Made by a program: the position numbers and the translations under genes
Shown: positions 8,318-16,939 of the stretch, one piece after another
How the letters are laid out: every line of letters starts with the position of its first letter
How positions within the stretch are numbered: position 1 is the stretch's first letter
From: Ignavibacteriae bacterium HGW-Ignavibacteriae-1
GTDB taxonomy: Bacteria; Bacteroidota; Ignavibacteria; Kapaibacteriales; UBA2268
Direction: 5' to 3'
DNA: 52,276 nt
Assembly: GCA_002839825.1 (NCBI GenBank)
Contig: PGYU01000018.1
Span: 1-52,276, forward strand
The notes under the pieces: generated by a model
The model's database searches: none
What the model was told of the DNA's origin: nothing
Seen by the model: the letters and a program-made list of their open reading frames with translations, nothing else

Positions 8318-8518
8318 TTGAATCTAAAATTAATTGGAATCATTATAGCCATTTCAGTAGTTATAGGTGTGGCTATAGCAGTATTTGAACATTTGTTAAA
8401 TGTTGATTTGCCAACCACCGTTATTGCAGGAGTTGCAGCTGGGGTTGCATCTGCTATAACCGTCTCGAATATGGCTAAAAAAAAGAAAATGAGTCAAACA
8501 AATCATAGTTCAGACTAG
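8318..8518 (+). CDS. Small two-helix membrane protein, TTG start
   Basis: A 66-residue frame starts at TTG (8318) with the ribosome site AGGAG ten bases upstream. It has a hydrophobic segment IGIIIAISVVIGVAIAVF, a short loop, a second Ala/Val-rich segment (VIAGVAAGVASAITV) and a basic tail (AKKKK). The last codons (SQTNHSSD) and the stop come from a copy of the GTTCAGA repeat (8501-8514), so repeat insertion may have changed the original C-terminus. No family was recognised. Composition and ribosome site suggest a real gene, but proof is lacking. Confidence 0.5.
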   Translation: MNLKLIGIIIAISVVIGVAIAVFEHLLNVDLPTTVIAGVAAGVASAITVSNMAKKKKMSQTNHSSD

Positions 8519-8534
8519 CAAATCATAGTTCAGA
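8501..8534 (+). repeat. Two tandem copies of AATCATAGTTCAGA
   Basis: The 14-base unit AATCATAGTTCAGA occurs at 8501-8514 and again at 8521-8534. It is the same core as in the array at 6603-6862 and is inverted relative to the copy at 8001. The first copy lies inside the end of the small membrane-protein gene and supplies its last codons. Confidence 0.85.
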
Positions 8535-8642
8535 TTATTTGTCATGACATATAAAATATGATTTCAAAATGTTCGTTTTGTATAATACTTATATTTGTAT
8601 TATATAGAAAATTAACGTTTTGTAATTTTATTAGGAGTGTTT

Positions 8643-9590
8643 ATGAGTAAAATTATTGCTATTACCGGTGCTACCGGAGCCCAAGGCGGAAGTCTGGCAC
8701 GCGCAATTTTGAACGACCCGCAGAGCAACTTCAAAGTTAGGGCTATTACCCGCAATCCAAAATCTGAAAATGCCATGAAATTGGTTGAAATGGGTGCCGA
8801 AGTTGTACAAGCTGATTTAGACGATGTTGACAGTTTGCGCCGTGCTTTCGACGGTGCTCACGGAGCTTTTTGTCTCACCAATTTTTGGGAGCATTTTTCA
8901 CCTGAAAAAGAAATCCAACAAGCAGCAAATTTGGCACAAGCTGCCAAAGATGCAGGTGTCAAACATGCTGTTTGGTCAACATTCAACGATACTCGTAATT
9001 GGGTGCCTCTGGATGACGACCGTATGCCGACTTTGCAAGGCAAGTACAAAGTTCCACACTTAGATTCCAAAGGCGAAGCCAATGCAAAATTTGCCGCCCT
9101 CGGTGTGCCTACAACTTATTTGCTGACTTCATTTTATTGGGACAATATGATATACTTCGGAATGGGTCCTCAGCGCGGACCAGATGGCGTTTTAGGTTTG
9201 ACATTGCCTATGGGAGATAAGAAATTACCCGGTATGGCAGCTGAAGATATTGGCAAATGTGCTTACGGAATTTTCAAAAAAGGTGATTCGTATATTGGTA
9301 AGTCTGTCGGTATTGCCGGTGAACATTTGACTGGTTATGAGATGGCTTCTGCTCTGACTAAAGCAGTCGGTCAAACTGTACGCTATAATGATGTTCCGGC
9401 GGATGTTTATCGCGGTTTTGGTTTCCCGGGTGCTGATGATTTGGGGAATATGTTTCAATTCAAACGTGATTTCAACGATGTTTATTGTGGTGAACGTAAT
9501 TTGGACGAATCACATGCACTCAATCCTGAACTCCAATCTTTTGAAAAATGGTTAAATGTCAATGTTTCAAAGATTGCTATTCCCGAATAA
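8643..9590 (+). CDS. NmrA-like NAD(P)-binding protein
   Basis: A 315-residue Rossmann-fold protein. The N-terminus has the dinucleotide motif ITGATGAQGGSLARAIL (GxxGxxG type), followed by RAITRNPKSENAMKLVEMGA and VVQADLDD, which are typical of the NmrA/HSCARG family of atypical short-chain dehydrogenases. These usually lack the catalytic Tyr-Lys pair and act as redox sensors or bind NAD(P)(H) without known catalysis. The ATG at 8643 is chosen because AGGAG lies five bases upstream; the GTG at 8637 overlaps that site. The gene stands alone and is followed by a clear terminator. Confidence 0.88.
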   Translation: MSKIIAITGATGAQGGSLARAILNDPQSNFKVRAITRNPKSENAMKLVEMGAEVVQADLDDVDSLRRAFDGAHGAFCLTNFWEHFSPEKEIQQAANLAQAAKDAGVKHAVWSTFNDTRNWVPLDDDRMPTLQGKYKVPHLDSKGEANAKFAALGVPTTYLLTSFYWDNMIYFGMGPQRGPDGVLGLTLPMGDKKLPGMAAEDIGKCAYGIFKKGDSYIGKSVGIAGEHLTGYEMASALTKAVGQTVRYNDVPADVYRGFGFPGADDLGNMFQFKRDFNDVYCGERNLDESHALNPELQSFEKWLNVNVSKIAIPE

Positions 9591-9605
9591 CTTGCTTATC
9601 GAAAA

Positions 9606-9652
9606 ATTAAATCAACCGCAGTGCTTATGCTCTACGGTTGATTTTTTTTTTT
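9606..9652. terminator. Rho-independent terminator after the NmrA-like gene
   Basis: AATCAACCG (9610-9618) pairs with CGGTTGATT (9635-9643), followed by a run of about ten T. It lies between two genes that converge and so may serve both strands, although the T-run favours the plus strand. Confidence 0.8.
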
Positions 9653-9653
9653 G

Positions 9654-11531
9654 TTAGAATTTTCTTTCAATTGTAATCGGTCTGAGCATATTCTCAGGTT
9701 TGAGCACTTCGTCCAATTGCTCTTTGGACATATAATTTGATTCGAGCACCAAATCATAAACACTTTTCCGTGATGAAAGGGCATCTTTAGCGAGTTTTGT
9801 AGCAATTTCATATCCCAAAATCGGGTTTAGAGCGGTTACCAGACCAATGCTATTATAGACTAAGTCGCGGCAATGTTCTTCATTGGCTGTGATACCGTCA
9901 ATGCAACGATATTTGAGCGTCATCATTCCGTTAGTGAGCATTTCCATTGATTCGAATATTGATTGTGCGATAATTGGTTCCATGACATTTAGTTGGAGTT
10001 GTCCCGCTTCAGCAGCCATTGTGACTGTAATATCATTTCCAATCACTTTGAATGCAATTTGGTTCACTACTTCCGGAATGACCGGATTGACCTTTCCGGG
10101 CATAATTGACGAGCCGGGTTGCATAGGTGGCAAATTGATTTCTCCCAATCCTGTTCGTGGTCCAGAGCTAAGTAATCTCAAATCATTGCAAATTTTGGAC
10201 AATTTCACTGCAAGTCGCTTTACTGCCGAAGAAAACATCACGAAGCTGCCTGTGTCTTGGGTTGCTTCAATCAGATCATGGGCTAAAACGAGCGGCATAT
10301 CGGTTTCTTCGCAAAGATATTTTGTAACTAATTCGCTGTAACGCGGGTCTGCATTGATTCCTGTACCGATTGCTGTACCACCCATATTGATTTCGAGGAA
10401 TAATTTCGAATTTTCGTGCAATCGCAGCACTTCTTCTTCGAGAGTGACTGCATATGCAGAAAATTCCTGTCCCAATGTCATTGGCACTGCATCTTGAAGT
10501 TGCGTGCGTCCCATTTTGATAACATTTTTGAATTCTGCCGCCTTTTTGCTAAAAGATTCAATCAAACTTAATAGTGTTTTTTCGAGCTTTTTCATGTCAT
10601 AAACCAGACCGAGCTTGATTGCTGTAGGGTAAACATCGTTGGTAGATTGGGACATATTGATATGTTCGTTCGGATGGCAATGCTCATATTGTCCCCTTTG
10701 ATAACCCATCAATTCGAGTGCACGGTTGGCAATTACCTCGTTAGCATTCATATTTGTTGATGTACCGGCACCACCTTGCACCATATCCACAACAAAATGT
10801 ACGTGATATTTTCCGTTCTTGAGCTCTTCGCAAGCTCGAACAATCGCATTTTTCATTTTTTCGGGAATAAGACCAAGTTCATAATTGGCTTTGGCAGAGG
10901 CAGATTTGACTTGCGCCAATGCAATAATTATTGATGGATAATGCCCAATCGTGACACCTGTGATGTTGAAATTCTCTAAGGCTCTCAATGTTTGGATACC
11001 GTAGTAATGCTCGAATGGAACTTCTCGCTCGCCTAACAAATCGTGCTCATGGCGAGTTTTCCCGGAAACATATTGTGCAGAAGCACCAACTACCATTGTT
11101 GTCGTCAAGCTCATACGTCGAGAGATTACGCGGGAAATCCGAGCTAAAGTTTTGTGAACTAAGGCGGGGTGAGTAGCGAGTAATTTATCAAATTCTACTC
11201 GGTTTATCACCAAAGTTTTTGTGGGTTCGATAGCACGTGTGGATGTTGAATGTGGAAAATCATCCAATAAGGAGCCTTCTCCCATGAAATCGTTGTTTTC
11301 GAAAATGCGCAGTACTTGGTCAATCCCATAAACATCTCTTTTTACCAATTCAACTCTTCCGGTGACTACCAAGTACATCGCTTGACGAACTTGATGTTCT
11401 TCAAAAATCATTTCGCCGGATTGGAAATCTTTTTCTGTGATTATCTCGGATAGAACAGCTATCTCGCTTTCATTTAGGTCTTTAAATAATTCAATTTGTC
11501 TAATCATAATTTTGTTTGTGTCTTGTTTCAT
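9654..11531 (-). CDS. aspA: Aspartate ammonia-lyase with N-terminal cyclic-nucleotide-binding-like domain
   Basis: This 625-residue protein joins two modules. Residues ~10-140 form a CRP-like cyclic-nucleotide-binding fold (LFKDLNESEIAVLSEI, GEMIFEE, MYLVVTGRVELV, FMGEGSLLDDF). Residues ~160-625 are a complete aspartase of normal length, with GRTQLQDAVPMTLGQEF and the catalytic-loop signature GSSIMPGKVNPVIPE. GRTQLQDA favours aspartase over fumarase (GRTHLQDA). The enzyme converts L-aspartate to fumarate and ammonia in the cytoplasm. The sensor domain could gate activity, but the arginine that binds the nucleotide phosphate in CRP (ERSA) aligns by eye with histidine here (PHST), so it may bind another ligand or serve only in assembly. 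The gene stands alone. Confidence is high for both domains and low for the regulatory mode. Confidence 0.93.
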   Translation of the reverse strand: MKQDTNKIMIRQIELFKDLNESEIAVLSEIITEKDFQSGEMIFEEHQVRQAMYLVVTGRVELVKRDVYGIDQVLRIFENNDFMGEGSLLDDFPHSTSTRAIEPTKTLVINRVEFDKLLATHPALVHKTLARISRVISRRMSLTTTMVVGASAQYVSGKTRHEHDLLGEREVPFEHYYGIQTLRALENFNITGVTIGHYPSIIIALAQVKSASAKANYELGLIPEKMKNAIVRACEELKNGKYHVHFVVDMVQGGAGTSTNMNANEVIANRALELMGYQRGQYEHCHPNEHINMSQSTNDVYPTAIKLGLVYDMKKLEKTLLSLIESFSKKAAEFKNVIKMGRTQLQDAVPMTLGQEFSAYAVTLEEEVLRLHENSKLFLEINMGGTAIGTGINADPRYSELVTKYLCEETDMPLVLAHDLIEATQDTGSFVMFSSAVKRLAVKLSKICNDLRLLSSGPRTGLGEINLPPMQPGSSIMPGKVNPVIPEVVNQIAFKVIGNDITVTMAAEAGQLQLNVMEPIIAQSIFESMEMLTNGMMTLKYRCIDGITANEEHCRDLVYNSIGLVTALNPILGYEIATKLAKDALSSRKSVYDLVLESNYMSKEQLDEVLKPENMLRPITIERKF

Positions 11532-11713
11532 AATATCTCTGAAATTGTAATTTAAACATGCTCAAAATTACAAAATTTTCATTTACCTTGCGCTTTAATA
11601 TACAAAAATAATATGAATTTTTAAACTAAAATATTGATTCTACCGTGTTTAAATTTGACGTTAAGTCTAAACCAAGTGCTAATGTGATTTTTAAACATTT
11701 TTAAGGTGATTAT
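11532..11713. promoter_or_regulatory. Divergent intergenic region, aspartase fusion / OmpA
   Basis: About 180 AT-rich bases separate two divergent genes, so promoters for both must lie here. A TTGACG at about 11656 might be a -35 box for the OmpA gene, but its best -10 match (TAATGT) is 19 bases away, so I do not assign a precise promoter. Confidence 0.3.
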
Positions 11714-13858
11714 ATGAAAAAGTTGTTTACAACTATTATGCTATTTGCTTTTTTGAGCCTTTTGTCGAGTCAACCGAATTTATTCGGTCAAAGTGAAGGC
11801 GGCAGAATAGCATTCGGCTTTAATGCCGGAGCTACCAAATACTGGGGTGAATTGACTGACAATCAATTTTGGCTTGGTGGAGACCTTTTCTTAAGATACA
11901 CCATTATACCAAACTTCTCACTCCAAGCTTCATTTGGGTTGGCACAATTGCGTTACAAAACGGATAAAGACGCTTTGGACAAATACACTAAATATTTTGG
12001 TGAAGATGCTCAAGAAGGCGACGTATATCCGGGTTTTACAACTACGCCGAGAATTCAAGAAAAAAATTCGACGCGGATTAACACTTATGAGTTATATGGT
12101 ACATTAAATCTCTTTCCTTCGCAAAAATTCGTACCTTTTGTGTTTGCAGGTGTTGGTTGGATGAATTTCGAACCGAAAGCTGGTGACTCAGGATACGAAG
12201 GCTCACTACCTAATAATCTTTTAAGTGTTTACGAAAAAAATCTTTTCGTAATACCTATTGGTGCGGGTTTTGAGATGTATATATCAGATGATTTTGTTTT
12301 TAACGGTCGCGTAACTTTGAGATTGACCGGAACAGATTATCTCGATGACTTTTCTTCGTTAGAAGACCCGGCTGCAGATGACGCAGATGACTTGTTCATG
12401 ACTTTTGGCTTAGGTTTCTCATATTATATTTATGGTGAAACTGATTATGACAAAGACGGTTTGTCAAATGTTCGTGAAAAAGCAATTGGTACAGACCCTT
12501 ACAATCCTGATTCTGACGGCGACGGATTGCTTGACGGTGAAGAAGTTTATACTTATTTTACTGACCCGCTAAAAGCAGATACTGATGATGATGGTTTGAA
12601 CGATTATGAAGAAATTTTCACTTACAAGACATCACCTGTCAGAGCAGACTCAGATGCTGATGGGCTAAATGATGGTGAAGAAATTGCTCGTAAAACTGAC
12701 CCGAATAATCCTGATACTGACGGTGATGGCTTGATGGATGGCGACGAAGTCAAGAAATACGAAACTGACCCACTCAATCGCGATACAGATGGCGACGGTT
12801 TGAGTGATGGTGACGAAGTTCTTACTTATGGAACCAATCCGAAAATGAAAGATACTGATGCCGATGGTTTGAGCGATGGAGATGAAGTCCAAACATATAA
12901 AACTAATCCTGCTCTTGCAGATACTGATGATGATAAGTTAAAAGATGGTGACGAAGTTCTAACGCACAAAACTGACCCATTAAAACGTGATACTGATGGT
13001 GACGGGCTTGATGACGGTGCCGAAATAACTACTCATGGCACTAATCCACTCAATCCTGATACTGACGGTGATGGTCTAAATGATGGCGACGAAGTTCGTA
13101 AATATACTACAAACCCACTTAATGTTGACACTGATGGTGACGGACTTAGCGATGGTGACGAAGTACTTGTACATAAGACTGACCCACTCAAACCTGATAC
13201 TGATGGTGATGGTTTGAATGACGGACTCGAAGTTCTTACTTACAAAACTGACCCGCTCAAAGCCGATACTGATAATGATAAGCTCACTGACGGTCATGAA
13301 GTATTGCAATCACATACTGACCCGCTAAATCCTGATACGGATGGTGATGGCGTTATTGACGGCGAAGACAAGTGTCCGCTTACACCGGGTGTTGCTAATC
13401 TAGAAGAACCGGAAAGACACGGTTGCCCACCTGCACCAAAAATCGGTACTAAGACTGACTTCCCTGATATCTTATTCATTGTGAATACTGATGAATTTAA
13501 CTATGATATGCCGGGAACTGCTCCAAGTTTGGCTAAATTGCTCGACTACGTAACACAATGCGAAGGATTGCAAGTCAGACTTGAAGGTCATGCTTCGAAA
13601 GAAGGTTCTAAAAAACGTAACCAAGAACTTTCTGACATGAGAGCTAAACGTGTTCGTTCGTGGTTGATTGAACAGGGTGTACCTGCTGACCAAATCAAGG
13701 GTACCATTGGTTATGGTTCATCGCAAGAAAAAATCCCTGAACCAACAGGAAACGCATTGAAAAATATATCAAAAGAAGATTTGGAAGCTATCAGAAAGCA
13801 AAATCGCCGTATTACAGTGGAAATTGTAAGAACTTGCGACGAAGGTAAGAAGAAATAA
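11714..13858 (+). CDS. OmpA-family outer membrane protein with 14 thrombospondin type-3 repeats
   Basis: A 714-residue protein with four parts. There is a signal peptide (MKKLFTTIMLFAFLSLLSS). A beta-barrel of about 215 residues follows. Then come 14 units of about 23 residues, each with a calcium-binding TSP3 core such as TDGDGLSDGDE (about residues 243-560), ending in DGEDKCPLTPG. The last ~125 residues are an OmpA-type peptidoglycan-binding domain containing LEGHASKEGSKKRNQELSDM and the final block NRRITVEIV. It should tie the outer membrane to peptidoglycan through a long Ca2+-stiffened rod. The repeats are also strong at DNA level, so unit number may vary between strains. A hairpin terminator follows. 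Bacteroidota OmpA proteins usually have fewer TSP3 units. Confidence 0.93.
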   Translation: MKKLFTTIMLFAFLSLLSSQPNLFGQSEGGRIAFGFNAGATKYWGELTDNQFWLGGDLFLRYTIIPNFSLQASFGLAQLRYKTDKDALDKYTKYFGEDAQEGDVYPGFTTTPRIQEKNSTRINTYELYGTLNLFPSQKFVPFVFAGVGWMNFEPKAGDSGYEGSLPNNLLSVYEKNLFVIPIGAGFEMYISDDFVFNGRVTLRLTGTDYLDDFSSLEDPAADDADDLFMTFGLGFSYYIYGETDYDKDGLSNVREKAIGTDPYNPDSDGDGLLDGEEVYTYFTDPLKADTDDDGLNDYEEIFTYKTSPVRADSDADGLNDGEEIARKTDPNNPDTDGDGLMDGDEVKKYETDPLNRDTDGDGLSDGDEVLTYGTNPKMKDTDADGLSDGDEVQTYKTNPALADTDDDKLKDGDEVLTHKTDPLKRDTDGDGLDDGAEITTHGTNPLNPDTDGDGLNDGDEVRKYTTNPLNVDTDGDGLSDGDEVLVHKTDPLKPDTDGDGLNDGLEVLTYKTDPLKADTDNDKLTDGHEVLQSHTDPLNPDTDGDGVIDGEDKCPLTPGVANLEEPERHGCPPAPKIGTKTDFPDILFIVNTDEFNYDMPGTAPSLAKLLDYVTQCEGLQVRLEGHASKEGSKKRNQELSDMRAKRVRSWLIEQGVPADQIKGTIGYGSSQEKIPEPTGNALKNISKEDLEAIRKQNRRITVEIVRTCDEGKKK
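12440..13370 (+). repeat. In-gene tandem repeat encoding TSP3 units
   Basis: About 14 imperfect units of roughly 69 bases each encode the DTDGDGLxDGDE cores. The core codons (GATACTGATGGTGATGG and variants) recur almost unchanged, while the parts between cores vary. Slipped-strand change in copy number would keep the frame, because the unit is a multiple of three. Confidence 0.85.
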
Positions 13859-13880
13859 CATTATTTCTGATTGATTAATA

Positions 13881-13918
13881 AAAATGCTTGCTGTTTTAAA
13901 CGGCAAGCATTTTTTTGT
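13881..13918 (+). terminator. Rho-independent terminator after the OmpA gene
   Basis: A perfect 11-base stem, AAAATGCTTGC (13881-13891) with GCAAGCATTTT (13903-13913), is followed by a T-run. Its presence also argues against the long upstream start of the next reading frame, which would run through it. Confidence 0.88.
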
Positions 13919-13991
13919 TTACAAGCTAATTTCCAATTTTATTTGGAAATTATCCTATATTTGCATAATTTACGTTAATATATTGAATAAA

Positions 13992-16895
13992 ATGAGAAAA
14001 TCTATGAGAACTATATTTACACTTTGTTTATTGTTTGTTGTTGTTGCCTCCAATCTTATGTTAGCCGATGACGATAACGAACGGCAACGCACTATTGATG
14101 CGTTCAAACGCTTGAAGGAATCCGCTCAACCTCGTCCTACTAAATATAGAACGGTCTATCCGGATTATATCTTATCGCAACCAAGCAAAATTCCACTATT
14201 CATAAATGTTAATACCACGCGCGACGAGTTGAATTCCGACCCAACTCCAATGCAGAACGAATCCTCGATTTCTGTAAATCCCATTAACCCCAAAATTCTA
14301 ATTGCATCTGCTGTGGATTATCGAGCAGAATCTTCGACTTGGGTTTATGTAAGTAGCAACGGCGGAATTTCGTGGAAAAATCTCAATCTCGGAAAACCAT
14401 TCCCCACTTGGCGCTCATCAAATGACCCGTCAGTGATGTTCGATGCAGAAGGAATTGGCTATTTAGTATATGGCGGTTTTGGCTCGCTCGAAAGCGGTGA
14501 CGCCGGGCTTGTAGGCGAAAACGGCGTATTCATTGCTCGAACTACAGACAATGGCAAAAGTTGGGAAGCTCATATTCCGGTTATCGTACATACAGGACCA
14601 CAGACTCTAGATTCTACATTTGAAGATAAATACTACGTGCAAGTGGATAATTCGCCCAAATCACCTTATTACAGGCATGTTTACATACCTTGGAAAAGAG
14701 TCACACCGCGAGATTCCGCAACACAAATTGTAATCTCCAAGTCAAGTGACTTCGCCTCGACTTGGTCTAAGCCACTTCCAATTAGCCATAGAGTGTCAGG
14801 AAGCTCCGAAGATACAACTTTCGGGCAAAGTTTTCCGCTTGCAACCACAGGACCGAATGGCGAGTTATACGTCGTTTGGAATCATGGTATCGTGCATGGT
14901 GTAGGATTTGTCAAATCTTATGACGGTGGCGAAACTTTCACAGAACCGCGTATAATTCATAATTATAATATCTTCGGCGAAACAAAATTCATAACGGGGC
15001 AAGGTTATCGGCACGTTGTCAAAGGACGCGTCAGAGCAGAAGCCTATCCGGTCGTAGTGTGCGATAACACCGAAGGCGAACGCAGTGGCAATCTCTATCT
15101 TTGCTGGGCTGCGGATAATCCGCCCAATATTTATTTCTCAAAATCAACCGACGAAGGCGAAACTTGGACTGAACCGGTCATAATTCATGAGAAAAACGAC
15201 AACGACCAGTTCTGGCAATGGATGAGTATGGATCCGAAAAGTGGCGATTTGGCAATAATGTATCTCGATAGCCGCAACGACCCCGAAAATATCATGATAG
15301 AATGTTATGTCAGTTATTCCTCTGATGGCGGTGATACATGGATTGACCGAAGAGTGTCGGACATTGTCAGCGATATTAGGCTGAATCCATTTGGTAGCAA
15401 TGCCTTTGCGGGCGATTACAGCGGTAATGCCTTTTTTGACGGTATTATTTACCCGTCTTGGGTTGATATGCGGAATGCAGTTATCAATATTTCGGACAGC
15501 GATGTTTTCACTGCAATAGTCAACACCCGTGCACCCGAAGCACCAAGTGATTTTGCATATGATTTTAATCTTGCCGACCCTACAACAGTTGTCTTGACGT
15601 GGGTGCCACCTTCGAAAAAAGCCTTCGGACAGCCACTATTGCCCGAAGAATATGATTTGAATCTTTATCGAGACGGAGTTTTAATCGAAACCTTGCCCGG
15701 TGGGACTGAAATTTATATAGACAGCGCACTAACTCCTTTCAAAGATTATGAATTCAAAATTTATGCTTTCAGAAATGAGGACAAGAGTCCGTCAGTGGAG
15801 TTGACAGCCTATCCGGGCGGTTCTCAAAAGCCTGACAAGCCTTGGATTACTTCGGTTTTTCAGGAAAATCAAAACATAAAAATAGAAGTCAAATTGCCAA
15901 CTTTGCGAACAGATTCGATTACGCCGATTTATAACCTCAGCAAATTAAAAGTTTATCTGGATAGCGTATTAATCCAATCGTACCAACTTACGGCTTCAGA
16001 CACCGGATTGGTCAAATCTTTTGAATTTACTACCCTTAATCCCGGATTTTATATTTTGAATGTTACGGTAGAAGACTATTTTTCACAAATCAAATTAACC
16101 ACTCAAAGCAATTTCTCAGAGAGAGTTTTGATTTATTCAGGCGAAAATTATTCCGACATTAATGATAATTTTGACACAGCACCACTGCCAAAATATTACG
16201 TTGCCGGAAATTGGCAAAAAACTAATAAATTTGCATTTAGTCAGCCTTTTTCATTTACCGAATCTCCTGATGGAGACTACAAAGCTGACCAACACGACAC
16301 TTTAATTGTATTTCCACTTGATTTAGCAGAAAAAGAAGATGTTTTTATTGCATTCCGACATGCGGCAATTATACATCGTGGCGATTCAGCTTTTGTTGAA
16401 ATAGCCCTAGACCTTCAATCGGAATGGACAACTCTCGGAAGATACAATCAAACTTATTACGAGCCATGGCAGAATTCCATACTCGACCACGAAGATTGGA
16501 AGCCCGAATCAATTTATTTCGAAAATGCTGACGAATGGGAACAGTGCTATGTTCGATTCCGATTTATTTCTAACAAGATTTCTGCAGATGAGGGCTGGTA
16601 TATTGATAATATCGAGTTATCTAATTCGCCTTTGAGCGTGCGAGACAACAATGATAACAAAAGCATCAGAGTATATCCAAATCCTACAAGCGAGTTTGTA
16701 GTTTTTGATAATGTAGTCAGCCAAGCAATCCAGAGTGTAACAATTTATAATATTTTTGGCGAACAATTGATTGAATTTAAACCAACTAATCATTCTGCGA
16801 AAATTGATTTGACTGCTTTATCCGCCGGATATTATTTTGCAGATGTCGAATCGAGCGGTAAAATCGAAAGAGTTTCTTTTGTAGTTGTAAAATAA
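13992..16895 (+). CDS. Secreted sialidase-like (BNR) protein with type IX secretion sorting domain
   Basis: From the ATG at 13992 this is a 967-residue protein; a longer frame from 13884 crosses a terminator and encodes an unlikely leader. A signal peptide (FTLCLLFVVVASNLMLA) is followed by a beta-propeller with several Asp-box-like motifs (SSNGGISWKN, TTDNGKSWEA, SYDGGETFTE, STDEGETWTE, SSDGGDTWID) over about residues 100-520. A fibronectin III-like part follows (about 545-640), then another beta-rich region. The last ~75 residues start at VYPNPTSEFVVFDNV and contain VTIYNIFGEQLIEF and GYYFADVESSGK, a type A T9SS sorting domain. It should be exported by the type IX system that includes SprA. 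The propeller is sialidase-like in fold only; no catalytic triad was identified. The substrate is unknown. Confidence 0.88.
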   Translation: MRKSMRTIFTLCLLFVVVASNLMLADDDNERQRTIDAFKRLKESAQPRPTKYRTVYPDYILSQPSKIPLFINVNTTRDELNSDPTPMQNESSISVNPINPKILIASAVDYRAESSTWVYVSSNGGISWKNLNLGKPFPTWRSSNDPSVMFDAEGIGYLVYGGFGSLESGDAGLVGENGVFIARTTDNGKSWEAHIPVIVHTGPQTLDSTFEDKYYVQVDNSPKSPYYRHVYIPWKRVTPRDSATQIVISKSSDFASTWSKPLPISHRVSGSSEDTTFGQSFPLATTGPNGELYVVWNHGIVHGVGFVKSYDGGETFTEPRIIHNYNIFGETKFITGQGYRHVVKGRVRAEAYPVVVCDNTEGERSGNLYLCWAADNPPNIYFSKSTDEGETWTEPVIIHEKNDNDQFWQWMSMDPKSGDLAIMYLDSRNDPENIMIECYVSYSSDGGDTWIDRRVSDIVSDIRLNPFGSNAFAGDYSGNAFFDGIIYPSWVDMRNAVINISDSDVFTAIVNTRAPEAPSDFAYDFNLADPTTVVLTWVPPSKKAFGQPLLPEEYDLNLYRDGVLIETLPGGTEIYIDSALTPFKDYEFKIYAFRNEDKSPSVELTAYPGGSQKPDKPWITSVFQENQNIKIEVKLPTLRTDSITPIYNLSKLKVYLDSVLIQSYQLTASDTGLVKSFEFTTLNPGFYILNVTVEDYFSQIKLTTQSNFSERVLIYSGENYSDINDNFDTAPLPKYYVAGNWQKTNKFAFSQPFSFTESPDGDYKADQHDTLIVFPLDLAEKEDVFIAFRHAAIIHRGDSAFVEIALDLQSEWTTLGRYNQTYYEPWQNSILDHEDWKPESIYFENADEWEQCYVRFRFISNKISADEGWYIDNIELSNSPLSVRDNNDNKSIRVYPNPTSEFVVFDNVVSQAIQSVTIYNIFGEQLIEFKPTNHSAKIDLTALSAGYYFADVESSGKIERVSFVVVK

Positions 16896-16939
16896 GTATT
16901 TAATTAATAAATAATTCAAAAGCAATTTAGAGGAAATTT

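Noticed and set aside
9654..11531. Fumarase class II instead of aspartase.
   Set aside because: The conserved GRTQLQDAVPMTLGQEF block is aspartase-like; fumarase has GRTHLQDA.
13884..13991. N-terminal extension of the T9SS cargo frame.
   Set aside because: It runs through a clear terminator hairpin and a signal peptide starts at 13992.
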